Assembly (NCBI GenBank): GCA_036346275.1
Contig: CM070715.1
Location: 71,597,667-71,661,666, forward strand
Direction: 5' to 3'
Source of the DNA: Otatea glauca
Lineage: Eukaryota > Streptophyta > Magnoliopsida > Poales > Poaceae
Length of the DNA stretch: 64,000 bases
Shown in pieces: positions 11,471 to 20,760 of the stretch (positions are counted from its first letter, which is position 1; each line of letters starts with the position of its first letter). The translations under genes were made by a program, and so were the position numbers. A model generated the notes under the pieces. It searched no databases. It worked only from the letters and a program-made list of their open reading frames with translations, and had not been told where the DNA came from.

Positions 11471-11935
11471 GCGCCCAGCCTGTTACACAATAATACCATC
11501 CTACCCCTGCTACAGTAGCTCAAGTGAGGGTATCTTGGTCATTTCTGGGAGAAGGTAGTGGACCCCACGTCATCGCTTCGTGGGGGCATACCTCTGACTC
11601 CAGGGCCCCACATGATGCCTCCTGTAGACATCCGCGGAGTAGGAGGGTGCCTCCTGTCGACGCCCGCGTAGTGGGAGGTAGCCTCCCGTAGAAGCCCGCG
11701 GAGTGGGAGAGAGCCTCCGTAGATGCCGCGGGACGCAGATCAAAATGCCCGTGAGGCACCCACGGGGTACGCCCTGAAGGTATGCTCACGGGGCGTGAGG
11801 AGACCTGCCGCAAGGTAGGCCTCTGACTCCGGGGGCCCCCACAGGGGACTTCAGGACCCCGCTAGGCGGTTAGTCCCAAGTGGCTCGAGGGTGCCCGCTC
11901 ATCACCTTAGGTATCTGGGGTGCCCTTTTGAACCA

Positions 11936-12790
11936 GGAGTCTTGCCAAGTGCCCTGCAGCCAGGGCACTTGCTAAGTGCCCTGTGGCCAGGGGTCTTTCC
12001 ATGTGCCCTGCGGCCAGGGCGCTTGCTAAGTGCCCTAGGGCCAGGGGCTCTTGCCTTGCCAAGTGTCTCGCAGCCAGGGCACTTGCCAAGTGCCCTGTGG
12101 CCAGGGGTCTTTCCAAGTGCCCTGGGGCCAGGGCGCTTGCTAAGTGCCCTAGGGTCAGGGGCTCTTGCCTTGCCAAGTGCCTCGCAGCCAGGGCACTTGC
12201 CAAGTGCCCTGTGGCCAGGGGTCTTTCCAAGTGCCCTGCGATCAGGGCGCTTGATAAGTGCCCTGGGGCCAGGGGCTCTTGCCTTGCCAAGTGCCTCGCA
12301 GCCAGGGCACTTGCCAAGTGCCCTGTGGCCGAGGTCTTTCCAAGTGCCCTGCGGTCAGGGCGCTTGCTAAGCCCCGGGCCGTGGGCTCTTGCCTTGCCAA
12401 GTGCCTGCAACCGGGCACTTGCCAAGTGCCCTGTGGCCAGGGGTCTTTCCATGTGCCCTGGGGCCAGGGCGCTTGCCTTGCCAAGTGCCTCGCAGCCAGG
12501 GCACTTGCCAAGTGCCCTGTGACCAGAGGTCTTTCCATGTGCCCTGCGGTCAGGGCGCTTGCTAAGTGCCCTGGGGCCAGGAGCTCTTGTCTTGGCAAGT
12601 GCCTCGCAGCCAGGGCACTTGCCAAGTGCCCTGTGGCCAGAGGTATTTTCAAGTGCCCTGGGGCCAGGGCGCTTGCTATGTGCCCTGGGGCTAGGGGCTC
12701 TTGCCTTGCCAAGTGCCTCACAGCCAGGGCACTTGCTAAGTGCCCTGTGGCCAGAGGTCTTTCCAAGTGCCCTGTGGCTAGAGAACTCTC
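11936..12790. repeat. Minisatellite inside the gypsy LTR, 114-bp period
   Basis: The landmark TTGCCTTGCC (or a close variant) recurs at 12051, 12165, 12279, 12389, 12473, 12587 and 12701. The spacing is 114 bp except for two shortened units (110 and 84 bp). Each 114-bp unit is itself four diverged copies of an approximately 28-bp subunit (AAGTGCCCTGNGGCCAGGG). Since 114 is divisible by three, several frames stay open across the array. Confidence 0.92.
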
Positions 12791-12935
12791 CGTAGGGCAC
12801 TACGGGGCATGACCGTGGAGTAGGAGGGGCATCCCGTAGACGTCCGCGAAGTAGGAGGGAGCCTCCCGTAGACGTCCGTGGAGTATGGGTTGAGCGAGAC
12901 CTCCTTTTCGAGAGTTGATAGTTTTTCCCCCAACA

Positions 12936-13800
12936 GTACTGATGTAACATTAATGTTTATTTAAAATTTTTAGATTATGATCATTCTCAAATAATGTTTT
13001 AAAATTCAGACAGTGCTACGTCCTGATAAGAGCCTGATGATCAATACATAGATTTGCTTTAGCAATAAAAAAAAGTTTAAAATTTTTGAAAATTTTGCAG
13101 AATGGTGATAAGGAAGTTTAATATATCATAAAAATTGTGAATTATTATCATACTCCAGTGAATTTATAAAATCCTTACAAGGCACAGTACCATTTATGTT
13201 CTTTTCTTTTTGATTTTTGAAATATAATATAACAAACGAAGTCCAATGCTTACATAGATTTGATTGACCAAACAAACAAAGTTGAATTTTTTTGAAAATT
13301 TTATATAATTGTACTAAGGCAATTATTAATCTCTCAAAAAAAATTAGATCATAATCACACTCAACAAAATTTATAAAATTCTGACAATGTAACTGTCCCA
13401 ATTATGTTCATTCTGTTTTTGATTTTTTAAGGATAACAAATTAAGTTAAATTATTTTTAAATTTTTTATGTATGATCCTAAGATACTAAAGATAGTATAT
13501 AACATTTTCAACTCATTATCAATCTTGTACAATTTTATAAAAATCTGACAGTGTTTCTGCCAAAATTTTAAAATGTCTCGAAAATTCGGTTTTCCAACAA
13601 ATTTTCATAGGAGATGACTTTCCTAAGGTTTATTGGACTAAATCCGGTCAAATCTGGCCAAAAACATGAAATTTCGGCGAAATTTCACCGAGAAAAACGA
13701 AATTTCGGGTTAGTGTAGCAATTTTATTTTTTTTATCCGACCGGTAGTATAGATTTCAGGGTGGTTCGAAATCCGAAATTCGACGAAATTTTGAACCCCG
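12936..13800 (+). mobile_element. Right-end fragment of a hAT element, same family as 38068-43851
   Basis: The AT-rich sequence aligns in order with the right arm of the hAT element at about 43000-43851. Shared landmarks are GACAGTGTTTCTGCC, CCGGTCAAATCTGGCC (13636), a GAAATTTCGGCGAAATTTC stretch, GTGTAGCAATTT, and the end TTGAACCCCG compared with GTAACCTTG. The right end is 13800. The left side stops at the gypsy LTR edge, so the gypsy element probably inserted into this hAT copy; the left arm is outside the window. Confidence 0.75.
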
Positions 13801-14191
13801 TATATACCACACGGAATGGTTACCTAACAGCTGCAACTTAAACAGTTATAGGACTGTCCAATCGGCAAATCGGACGGTCTAGATCGGCTCAGAATCAGAT
13901 AAACAGTAGTTGCTACAGTATTGTGAACAGTGTTCTCACGCATCGAAAACCTGCACAGCAATTTTAGCCGATCCGGACCATCCATTTTCACAGCACTGCA
14001 TGGGAACTGTTTCCATACCACGCATACCTAAAACAAGGAGAGGCGACTGTGCGCTATCATGCTGGGGCGGATGGCCCCCGACACAGCCTGGCTAGCATGC
14101 CCCCATGGCCACGATAACCGCACCTCACAAGCGTGCGCGATAGTGACCTACATACTAGGGGAGGAAGCATAGAGGGCATGCCATGCATGCG
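13801..14191. other. Intergenic sequence, no gene seen
   Basis: About 390 bp between two hAT-type elements. I see no coding signature, RNA gene or clear repeat structure. Confidence 0.5.
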
Positions 14192-14199
14192 GTTGGAAC

Positions 14200-14919
14200 T
14201 AGACCCGGGCATTGCGTCGGGTTTTTTTTGGATCGGTCATAGCATGGCAGAACAGCATAGCTAAAGCATGGTACAGTATGGTACACGTGCAGGACAGCCG
14301 ACCCTCACGGTTGGGCACGATGGGCTACACGGCACGCATGCTAGCATGGGCCGTGCTTGGGTCGGCATGGCACAAAACAGGCTCAATGGGTCCGAAGTAG
14401 GCACGGCACGTGGCAGGGTGGTCTACCATGACATTGCGTTATGTTGTGACTCGCCCTATGATCTACGCCTTTTGTGGTCCTCGCATGCGGAGAAAGAGGA
14501 GACAACGGAGATGCTAAAAGGTGGAGAATGGGGACTAGAGAGTACATGCTCACTGACACCGAGCATGCGCACCGAGTCGCTCCGCACTAGGGTATCCCAC
14601 ACTGGGTGTAAGGTTTTTAATGAGGTAGTAACTCTGTACCTATTCAAGAATGAATAAAATTTAGTTCCTTTTCCCTAATATTTGTATCTGCTGCCTCAGT
14701 TAAGTGCATCTCCAGCTCCTTTCCTCTCGTCACAATAGTGCAAATGGGTCAGGCTTAGGCCGGTATGGCACGAAGCCAGCACAAATCACAAATGGGCTGT
14801 GCTTGGGCTCGCCGAAGGCGAGCCGGACCGACTGGGTCGTGATGGCATGGCACAATTTAGGCACGTGGCCCGACGGGCCCGTACCATGCTGACCTAGCAT
14901 GGCATGACACCCGCCTCTA
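14200..14919. mobile_element. Non-autonomous hAT (Ac/Ds-like) element, 720 bp
   Basis: A perfect 8-bp duplication GTTGGAAC flanks it (14192-14199 and 14920-14927). The ends are short imperfect inverted repeats, TAGACCCGGG on the left and TAGAGGCGGG (reverse complement) on the right, resembling Ac/Ds-type termini. The interior is GC-rich with many copies of GGCATGG and GGGCCGTGC-type motifs in both orientations, a pattern common near such ends. No transposase is encoded. Confidence 0.85.
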
Positions 14920-14927
14920 GTTGGAAC

Positions 14928-15688
14928 CACCAACTGCAAGTGGTTGCTTGGACAGTTGGAGGTCTATGGTGCCATCGCGTCTCTCATTGGCTACGGTTTA
15001 TCGATCATGTCTTTAGTTTTCACTATCAAACCTCATCGTGGTGTATTATAGCCGTGTGATAGCTGTAATACGAAATGGATCAAAGGTACTATCAAATACA
15101 CTCAAATTTACTAGATGTATTGTTAGATTTTACTGTCATGTCGGCAATTCGTTCTCCAGTGATATTCCATAAAGGTTCAACAACATGTAGAGTATGTGAA
15201 GCAGTAAAATTTAACAACATATTCAGTAAATTGATATTCATTTTACAGTAAAACCTCATTCATATGACATTTATTAGCACGACTTATATCATTTTGTTCA
15301 TCTTGTCGTCAATAAGCCACCGGTGAAAACTATTCGTGAATCGGAGCTGGTAATAAAAAATTATGACTAAATAAAAGAAAATAATGTTATAAAAAATTAT
15401 GACTAAATAAAAAGAAAAGAATATTATAGTACAAATAAGGAACCATATTTATTAGTTCATTAGCCATGTAACTATAGGCTTAGTCAACACACAAAGTGGG
15501 TGTAAGTGGGATGGTTCGAATACACTCGTCAAGCCAATGCGTAGAATAACTATTCTACACTTGGGTTGTAGAATATTGCTTACGTGTATGTGTATATGTA
15601 CATATATATGTGTGTGTATTGTTTAGTTTCAGAAAATAAAAAGGTTGTGGCTTATTTGATCTTTGGTTCCTACAAAACTTGGTAAATA
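14928..15688. other. Intergenic AT-rich sequence, no gene seen
   Basis: About 760 bp with no recognisable coding region. A short direct duplication of an AAAATTATGACTAAATAAA-type stretch occurs around 15355-15415. Confidence 0.5.
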
Positions 15689-15698
15689 TGTAGAAGAC

Positions 15699-16004
15699 GA
15701 ATTTTTTTAAATAATATATTTTATAATTCAAATTGCAAAAATATACCACGACATTTTTTTTGCAAAAATATACCCTTGTCGCTCTACCATAGGGCGACAT
15801 GCTGACTAGGCAGTGAGGTGGACGGAGTAATCGCACTGCGATTGGACGACAGAACAAGTCGCCCAACAATAGGACGACACATGTTCAAGTCGCCCAACCG
15901 TAGTGCGACATGTGTACTAGTCACCCAATGGTAGGGTAACATAGAGTAATCGCCCAATTAAAGGGCGACATGTGTAGTCGCCCAATGGTAGGGCGACATG
16001 GCCA
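15699..16004. repeat. MULE left TIR and subterminal GTCGCC repeats
   Basis: The TIR covers about 15699-15785. From 15778 onward there are repeated GTCGCCCAA ... GGGCGACA units, which form short stems of the form GTCGCCC-loop-GGGCGAC. The same motif reappears inverted at the right end. Confidence 0.8.
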
Positions 16005-16306
16005 GGAAAATTACAGGTTTTAAAAAACAATGTGAGAGACTTCAAAAAAGAGTAAAATATTTGGATAAACAGATTTAGGATTGAAGTAAAATATTTTTAG
16101 GGTCTAGAGAAATTTGAAATAATTTACAAAATTCGAAGGTAACAAGTAGAGTGTTTGTTTTTTAGCCTTTGCGGCGGCCCGTAAAATATCATGTCTAAAC
16201 GGTATTTTTATGAACAGTGGTCCACATTTGATCTTTGATATATGCACTACCATATTATGAGGGTGTTAGTAAAATTATAATTAGTATAACGGTACTAATT
16301 AAGTAG

Positions 16307-16620
16307 CGAAATCGGGTTATTGCATGTGAACAATTCGTAGCCTTCTGCGTTATTGCATATGGACAAAATCGCGTTATTGCATGTGAACAATTCCTAGCCT
16401 TCTGCGTTATTGCATGTAGACAAAATCGCGTTATTGCATGTGATCAATTCATAGCATTCTGCGTTATTGCATATGGGCAAAATCGCGTTATTGCATGTGA
16501 TCAATTCGTAGCCTTATACGTTATTGCATGTGGACAAAATCGTGTTATTGCATGTGATCAATTCGTAGCCTTTTGCGTTATTGCATGTGGACAAAATCGC
16601 GTTATTGCATGTGAATAAAT
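16307..16620. repeat. 57-bp tandem repeat inside the MULE
   Basis: The landmark CAAAATCG recurs at 16364, 16421, 16478, 16535 and 16592, an exact 57-bp period. Each unit contains GCGTTATTGCATGTG twice. It lies downstream of the last coding segment, near the left end. Confidence 0.9.
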
Positions 16621-16835
16621 TTACACCTTGCTTTGCATGTAATTTCCACTAGTGCATTAACCCATAATTATTATAGTCGACGACAACTCATGTTATGAAT
16701 AGTTCGTACGAAGCACTTAAACTATTTGTTGAACATACATAAGGGCACATGCACCGAAAGCTCAGATGATAAAATAAGCAATAGATTAGATTATATTACA
16801 AAGGCATTACAACAGTGACGAAATTGCTTGACGAA

Positions 16836-18226
16836 CTAACTAACGAAAGCATTGTTTGTCATGGTGGAACAGATGATCGTTCCGCCTATCTGGTATAGCC
16901 AGAATGATGTCCCACATTTTCTGCATATTACCTGACCCGTGTAAATTTTGAGATTTGTACTCAAACACCGCTCAATCCCTACTATGAAAGAACTCCATAG
17001 GGATCCGCAGTGCTCCCAGGTGTCGCCGAATGGGTGGCCTATACCGTACGTCTCGGGTGTGTAAGACAGAATTTTTTGGTCATCCCGATTCCCGGCGTCC
17101 CCTATGTTAATACCACCCGGGTTCCCGGATGGTCTGCGTAACACGTCAAGGATTTGTTGCGTGGTGCGGACCTCGGCCGGCTGCTTCCCCTTGTCCCTTC
17201 CTCTTTGAGAGGAGGTACCCTCTTGCACCTCTGTTGCGTTGGCCGTTGGCGGAGACTTGCCGAGACGCCTGCTCTGTTTCGGCTCGCACTCCACTATATG
17301 GTGCAGGAGGTGTGTGTTGGGCTTATCCTTGTACAACCGGAAGCGTGCCCTGTAGTCAATACAGTATGCCCTCTTTGGTCGTTGAATAACACCGTAGGCG
17401 TACTCGGGGTCTGGCTTTTCTGGGCGGTAGTAGCACCACGGAGAGGGTTGCTCCCCCAGTTATCCCATACAGGAAGTTTGAGATGTGGGTGGTACGTCTC
17501 AGGGTCCACCCAGTTGAAGTAGCCGCACCATTCATCCTCGGCCAAGGGGCACCGATAGAATCTCCGGTCCGCTAGATCATCGTGGCAGGTATCAACCACT
17601 GCCTGCAGGCCGTGTTCGCAAAAGTCGGGGATTTCGGGTGGCCCTTGAGGAGGTTTCTCCTTTGACTCGAGCAATTTCGCACATTTCTTTTTGAACTCTT
17701 GTATGCGATGAACTGGTTTAGAATTACTACTTTGTGAGTGAAAAATGAGTACGTCGTATGAAACTCACCGATTGGTTGGCCCCTTGCCCACCGGCCCTGA
17801 ACTCTGGTTGATCTAGAGCGGGGACATGTCCTGGCGGCCTCTCCCACCGGGTGAAGTTCTCGAGCGAAGCGGGGTAGGCGTCATGGTAGTTGTAGATAAA
17901 TTCGATATCACGTCGTTCCGGCCCGTCGATCCATTGGAAGAAGCAACATCAGTCCTTGTGCTGAGAAAAGAAAGAACGATGCATGAAATGGTAATGTTAC
18001 CCTGTATTGTATGGACACCAGTAGGTTTACCCGATAAGAGCGGCACAACAAAGAGTGAGCGCGGCACCGCGCCTCCGTGGGTAGATTGCATCATCTTCGC
18101 CGGAAGGTTGCAGTCGCAATTGGGTCGGGGAAACTCCGGCAGAACTGGGGCGTCAACGCTACTAGTATCCGGGTACTCGGGGCGGGATGACTTCTGCTTG
18201 CTGAAGAGGCGACAGTAGAACGACAT
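16836..18226 (-). pseudogene. MULE accessory gene with two GRF-type zinc-finger-like modules (possibly intact)
   Basis: From an ATG at 18226 (MSFYCRLFSKQKSSRPEY) the minus strand gives a first Cys-rich module: CDCNLPAKMMQSTHGG near 18115-18070, then, after a probable intron, CCFFQWIDGPERRDIEF near 17945-17900. A second module follows: CEHGLQAVVDTCHDD, RRFYRCPLAEDEWCGYFNWVD (17620-17510). The pattern C-x-C/H ... RxFYxCP ... CxFFxWxD is that of GRF-type zinc fingers. A basic linker (SQRGRDKGKQPAEVRTTQQILDVL) and a Cys tail (CRKCGTSFWLY) follow down to 16836. Exons are not fully resolved. The function within the MULE is unknown; the GRF fold binds nucleic acid in other proteins. It sits downstream of, and codirectional with, the PMD gene. 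Confidence 0.6.
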
Positions 18227-18420
18227 CGTGCCCTAATTTGTGTAGATTCAGTTGGCGTGTATTGCTTGTTTGGCAGTGTTGGATGTCTACCCCTCGGCCG
18301 GTTTTATAGTGGTGGTGAGGGGTTGCTCCACACAACTACAGCACTGATGGGCCGGCATCCTCTGTGAAAAGTTACACGACGTGTCATCCATCATCAAAGC
18401 TGCACGACAAGGTTGACAAA

Positions 18421-18560
18421 GCTAATGCATGTGACTTGTCTAATCGGCCTGACAAGGCTGGCAAAGCTGATGCATGTGACTTGTCTACTCGGCCTAACAA
18501 GGCTGACAAAGCTGATGCATGTGACTTGTCTACTCGGCCTGACAAGGCTGCACGCCCGTG
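18421..18560. repeat. 45-bp tandem repeat, about three units
   Basis: The landmark GCTNATGCATGTGACTTGTC starts at 18421, 18466 and 18511. It lies between the PMD and GRF genes of the MULE. The period is divisible by three, which leaves a spurious open frame on the plus strand. Confidence 0.85.
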
Positions 18561-18770
18561 AGTAGGCTATTCGCTCTGAAAAGCTGTTGCACGCCAATAC
18601 TTCGTCATGCTTGAAAGCAGGGCTACTGTAACAAAGAATAACAATATTTCATAACCAAAAGTAAGAGGTTACTGCCATAACAAAAATATATCGTATATAA
18701 CTAAATACATAAGATGAAAAGCATGTCACAATGTAATAACTAAATACATAAGCTAAAATAACATAACAAA

Positions 18771-20760
18771 CTACTGGCGCCCCCGTTTCTGGGCGCCTCC
18801 TCGCGGCTGGGCAGGCCTCCTGCGAACCTGCCCCTGCGAGTAGGTGAACTGCACCGGTGCATGGTGGGCCCTCTGAGGTCTAGCTGGAGGTGTAGCGTAC
18901 GCCGGCTGAGAAGGTTGCGTCGGTGGTGGTGCTCTCTGCAACTGTGATGATCCAGGCTCATCCGGATCAGCGAAGTATCTCGACACGCCACCATCATCGA
19001 GGTCGAATTGCATGGGTCAGATCATCAAACCGCCTCGTAGTCGCCGAGGCGGTGAAGCCGCAGAGGAGAACCATCGTGCTGTGAGCTCGTAAGAAGTGAA
19101 GAATCGTTGGTAACATTCAAAAATAATTAGACAACATACGGCGTGACGGTACTCACCTCCGACGTGAGGGCTAGACCAGCGGTCCAGGTGCCCCGTCGCG
19201 TAAGTCGTGATGGTGGGACGGGAGGATGTGGCATGTGAAGATGTACCTGGAGCACTCCTCCCTGCAGTAAGCGGCACACCGTGAGCGCCGTCAGCCACAT
19301 CGCGAGGCGTGCGGCATCCTGCCAACTGGAGGGTGCATCCGCACTCTCCCGAACCTCGCAAGAAGGAGGTCACATCCTCTCTGTCACGTCTACCCCACGA
19401 GACGATGAGACAGAAGCTCCTGCACTCCTCTAGTACCGGGCAGCACATCACCAAAAATACATTACGAATTAACCTAACACATTAACTGGAAAATGCAATA
19501 CGAAAATACATCGTACATTAGACAAAACTTACCGCACCATGCGAGCGTAGTCCGTATGGCGGGATACGTGTCCTCACCCCGGGATGTGTCTAGGAGGATC
19601 CGGTCGACACGTACCAAACGCACACGGCTACGGGAAGTGTACCACTGTCGGTACCCCTGGTACGTCTGCGGGTCGTACGGCACATCCTCGGCATGGACGT
19701 CGTCCAAGGCTCCTCCCCACTCCTCAACCCATGGCGCCATATGTACGTGCCATGGGGTGCCCCCATGCCCGCCCCTCCTAGTCTACCTGCGGATAAGCAA
19801 AAATATAGCATTATTACATGTCATTACATCGTACAGATTAGAGAACATCGATGTAGGGAACTTACGTGTGGACGCCGTGTGGGACCCGCCGCCGACTCGA
19901 CCGGAACTCGTCCGTAGACCGAATCGCCTCATCACTCGATGGACAGCGTAGCCCTCGACCAGGACGTCGAACATGAGGAACCGACGTGTACGCCAGTACG
20001 TCGCGTGTGCATAGGGTGGACAACCCACCTGTCACACGTAGCTCGACGTCTCCCGCTGTGTACGGCGTCCAGCGTACGCGGTCCTCGGTGAGGTAGTCGA
20101 ACGCAATGACAAATCGCGGGTAGCTGCCGCACTCTTTGTGTGCCCACCTAGGCTGCAGTGACGACAGAAAAATCAACATTACCATTAGTATTGACAAATG
20201 TTAAAGCGTAAGTTTCACAACCGTGGTTTGCAATATCTTACCCGTCGGCGGCACCAGATGGTGCCCATAGTCGGCGCGTCAACATCATCGTCACCATCGT
20301 GTACAAGAGGACTCGTGTCGATGCTGGGGCGCCCGATCTGGAACATCTCGTATGCCCAAAGCTGCAGAAGCACTGGACACCCGGTGAGGATCGACCCGTC
20401 GGCGATCTGTCCACAATCGTCGCAGAGCCCACGGTACGTCGCGCAGAGGACCGCTGACCCCCAGAAGTACTGTGGCACGGCGTCAAGGGGTGCGTCCACG
20501 ATCGCCCTCGCGAACTGGACGAAGTGCCTGTTCACGCTATCCCCGTGGGAGCTCGTGAACATGCACCAGCCAAACAGCCAAAGCAGGTACGCCTCAAGGT
20601 GGCGGCTCACCCTCTGCTCGTCCACAGGCTCGACGATGTGCTCCGCCTGTAAATTTAAGTTTTCTTGTTAGTCTAGCCAATATATGCGAAGTTAAGTTTG
20701 AAAGGTTAGTTGCTTACCACGAACTGTCGAAGCCACCTGTGTGTCGGACCATGGGTGCTA
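18771..20760 (-). CDS. Plant mobile domain (PMD) protein gene carried by the MULE, multi-exon
   Basis: The first clear segment (20640-20242) reads VSRHLEAYLLWLFGWCMF ... VPQYFWGSAVLCATYRGLC ... GCPVLLQLWAYEMF, the wording of the C-terminal half of the plant mobile domain (aminotransferase-like PMD). It splices at GTAAGATATT (exon end 20242) to an acceptor CACTGCAG (next exon from 20152), then carries EDRVRWTPY and VHRVMRRFGLR, then donor GTAAGTTCC after 19866 and acceptor CCGCAG before 19786, then PYDPQTYQGYRQWYTSRSRVRL, with a further donor after 19533. The C-terminus is Pro/Arg-rich (19013-18771). Upstream wording THGPTHRWLRQFV (20760-20725) appears to be its start and overlaps the transposase 3' end in another frame. 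Host PMD proteins (MAIL1/MAIN) act in meristem maintenance and silencing; the role in a MULE is unknown. Confidence 0.7.

Larger units (their letters stand above)
1..12935 (-). mobile_element. Ty3/gypsy LTR retrotransposon (Tat/RIRE2-like), left-truncated by window edge, split by a CACTA insertion
   Basis: Reading on the minus strand from the right, the order is LTR (11213-12935), primer-binding-site-like tract, gag, protease, reverse transcriptase, RNase H and integrase, which is the Ty3/gypsy order. The RNase H-like block between RT and integrase (YFDGS ... MAEYEA ... HGDNHQAD) and the VDGGSSAD protease motif fit the Tat/RIRE2 group. The 3' LTR lies beyond base 1, so the element's TSD cannot be tested; the 5 bp outside the LTR at 12936-12940 are GTACT. 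The coding region has several frameshifts and in-frame stops, so this copy is not autonomous. The element is interrupted at 5493-10795. Clade assignment is inference from motifs. Confidence 0.9.
11213..12935 (-). repeat. 5' LTR of the gypsy element (1723 bp)
   Basis: On the minus strand the LTR begins TGTTGGGGGAAAAACTATCA at 12935 and ends in CATACGACA at 11213, giving the TG...CA ends of LTRs. It includes a minisatellite (11936-12790), two sets of about 30-bp GGAGGGAGCCTCCCGTAGA-type repeats flanking it (11620-11740 and 12825-12900), and a TATA box near its 3' third. The partner LTR is outside the window, so the boundaries rest on terminal dinucleotides and the adjacent primer-binding tract. 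Confidence 0.8.

Noticed and set aside
11907..12950. Long minus-strand open frame (347 codons) and several plus-strand frames of 160-180 codons over the same region
   Set aside because: They are by-products of the 114-bp minisatellite: the period is divisible by three and the unit lacks stops in several frames. There is no domain and the array lies within an LTR.
15510..15535. GGTTCGAATAC as a possible tRNA B box
   Set aside because: No A box or cloverleaf at the right distance upstream.
16307..16620. Regular repeats that could suggest a CRISPR-like array
   Set aside because: The 57-bp units are tandem copies without unique spacers, and the DNA is plant nuclear transposon sequence.
18364..18561. 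Plus-strand repetitive Asp/Lys-rich frame
   Set aside because: Translation of a 45-bp tandem repeat; no start context and no homologue recognised.
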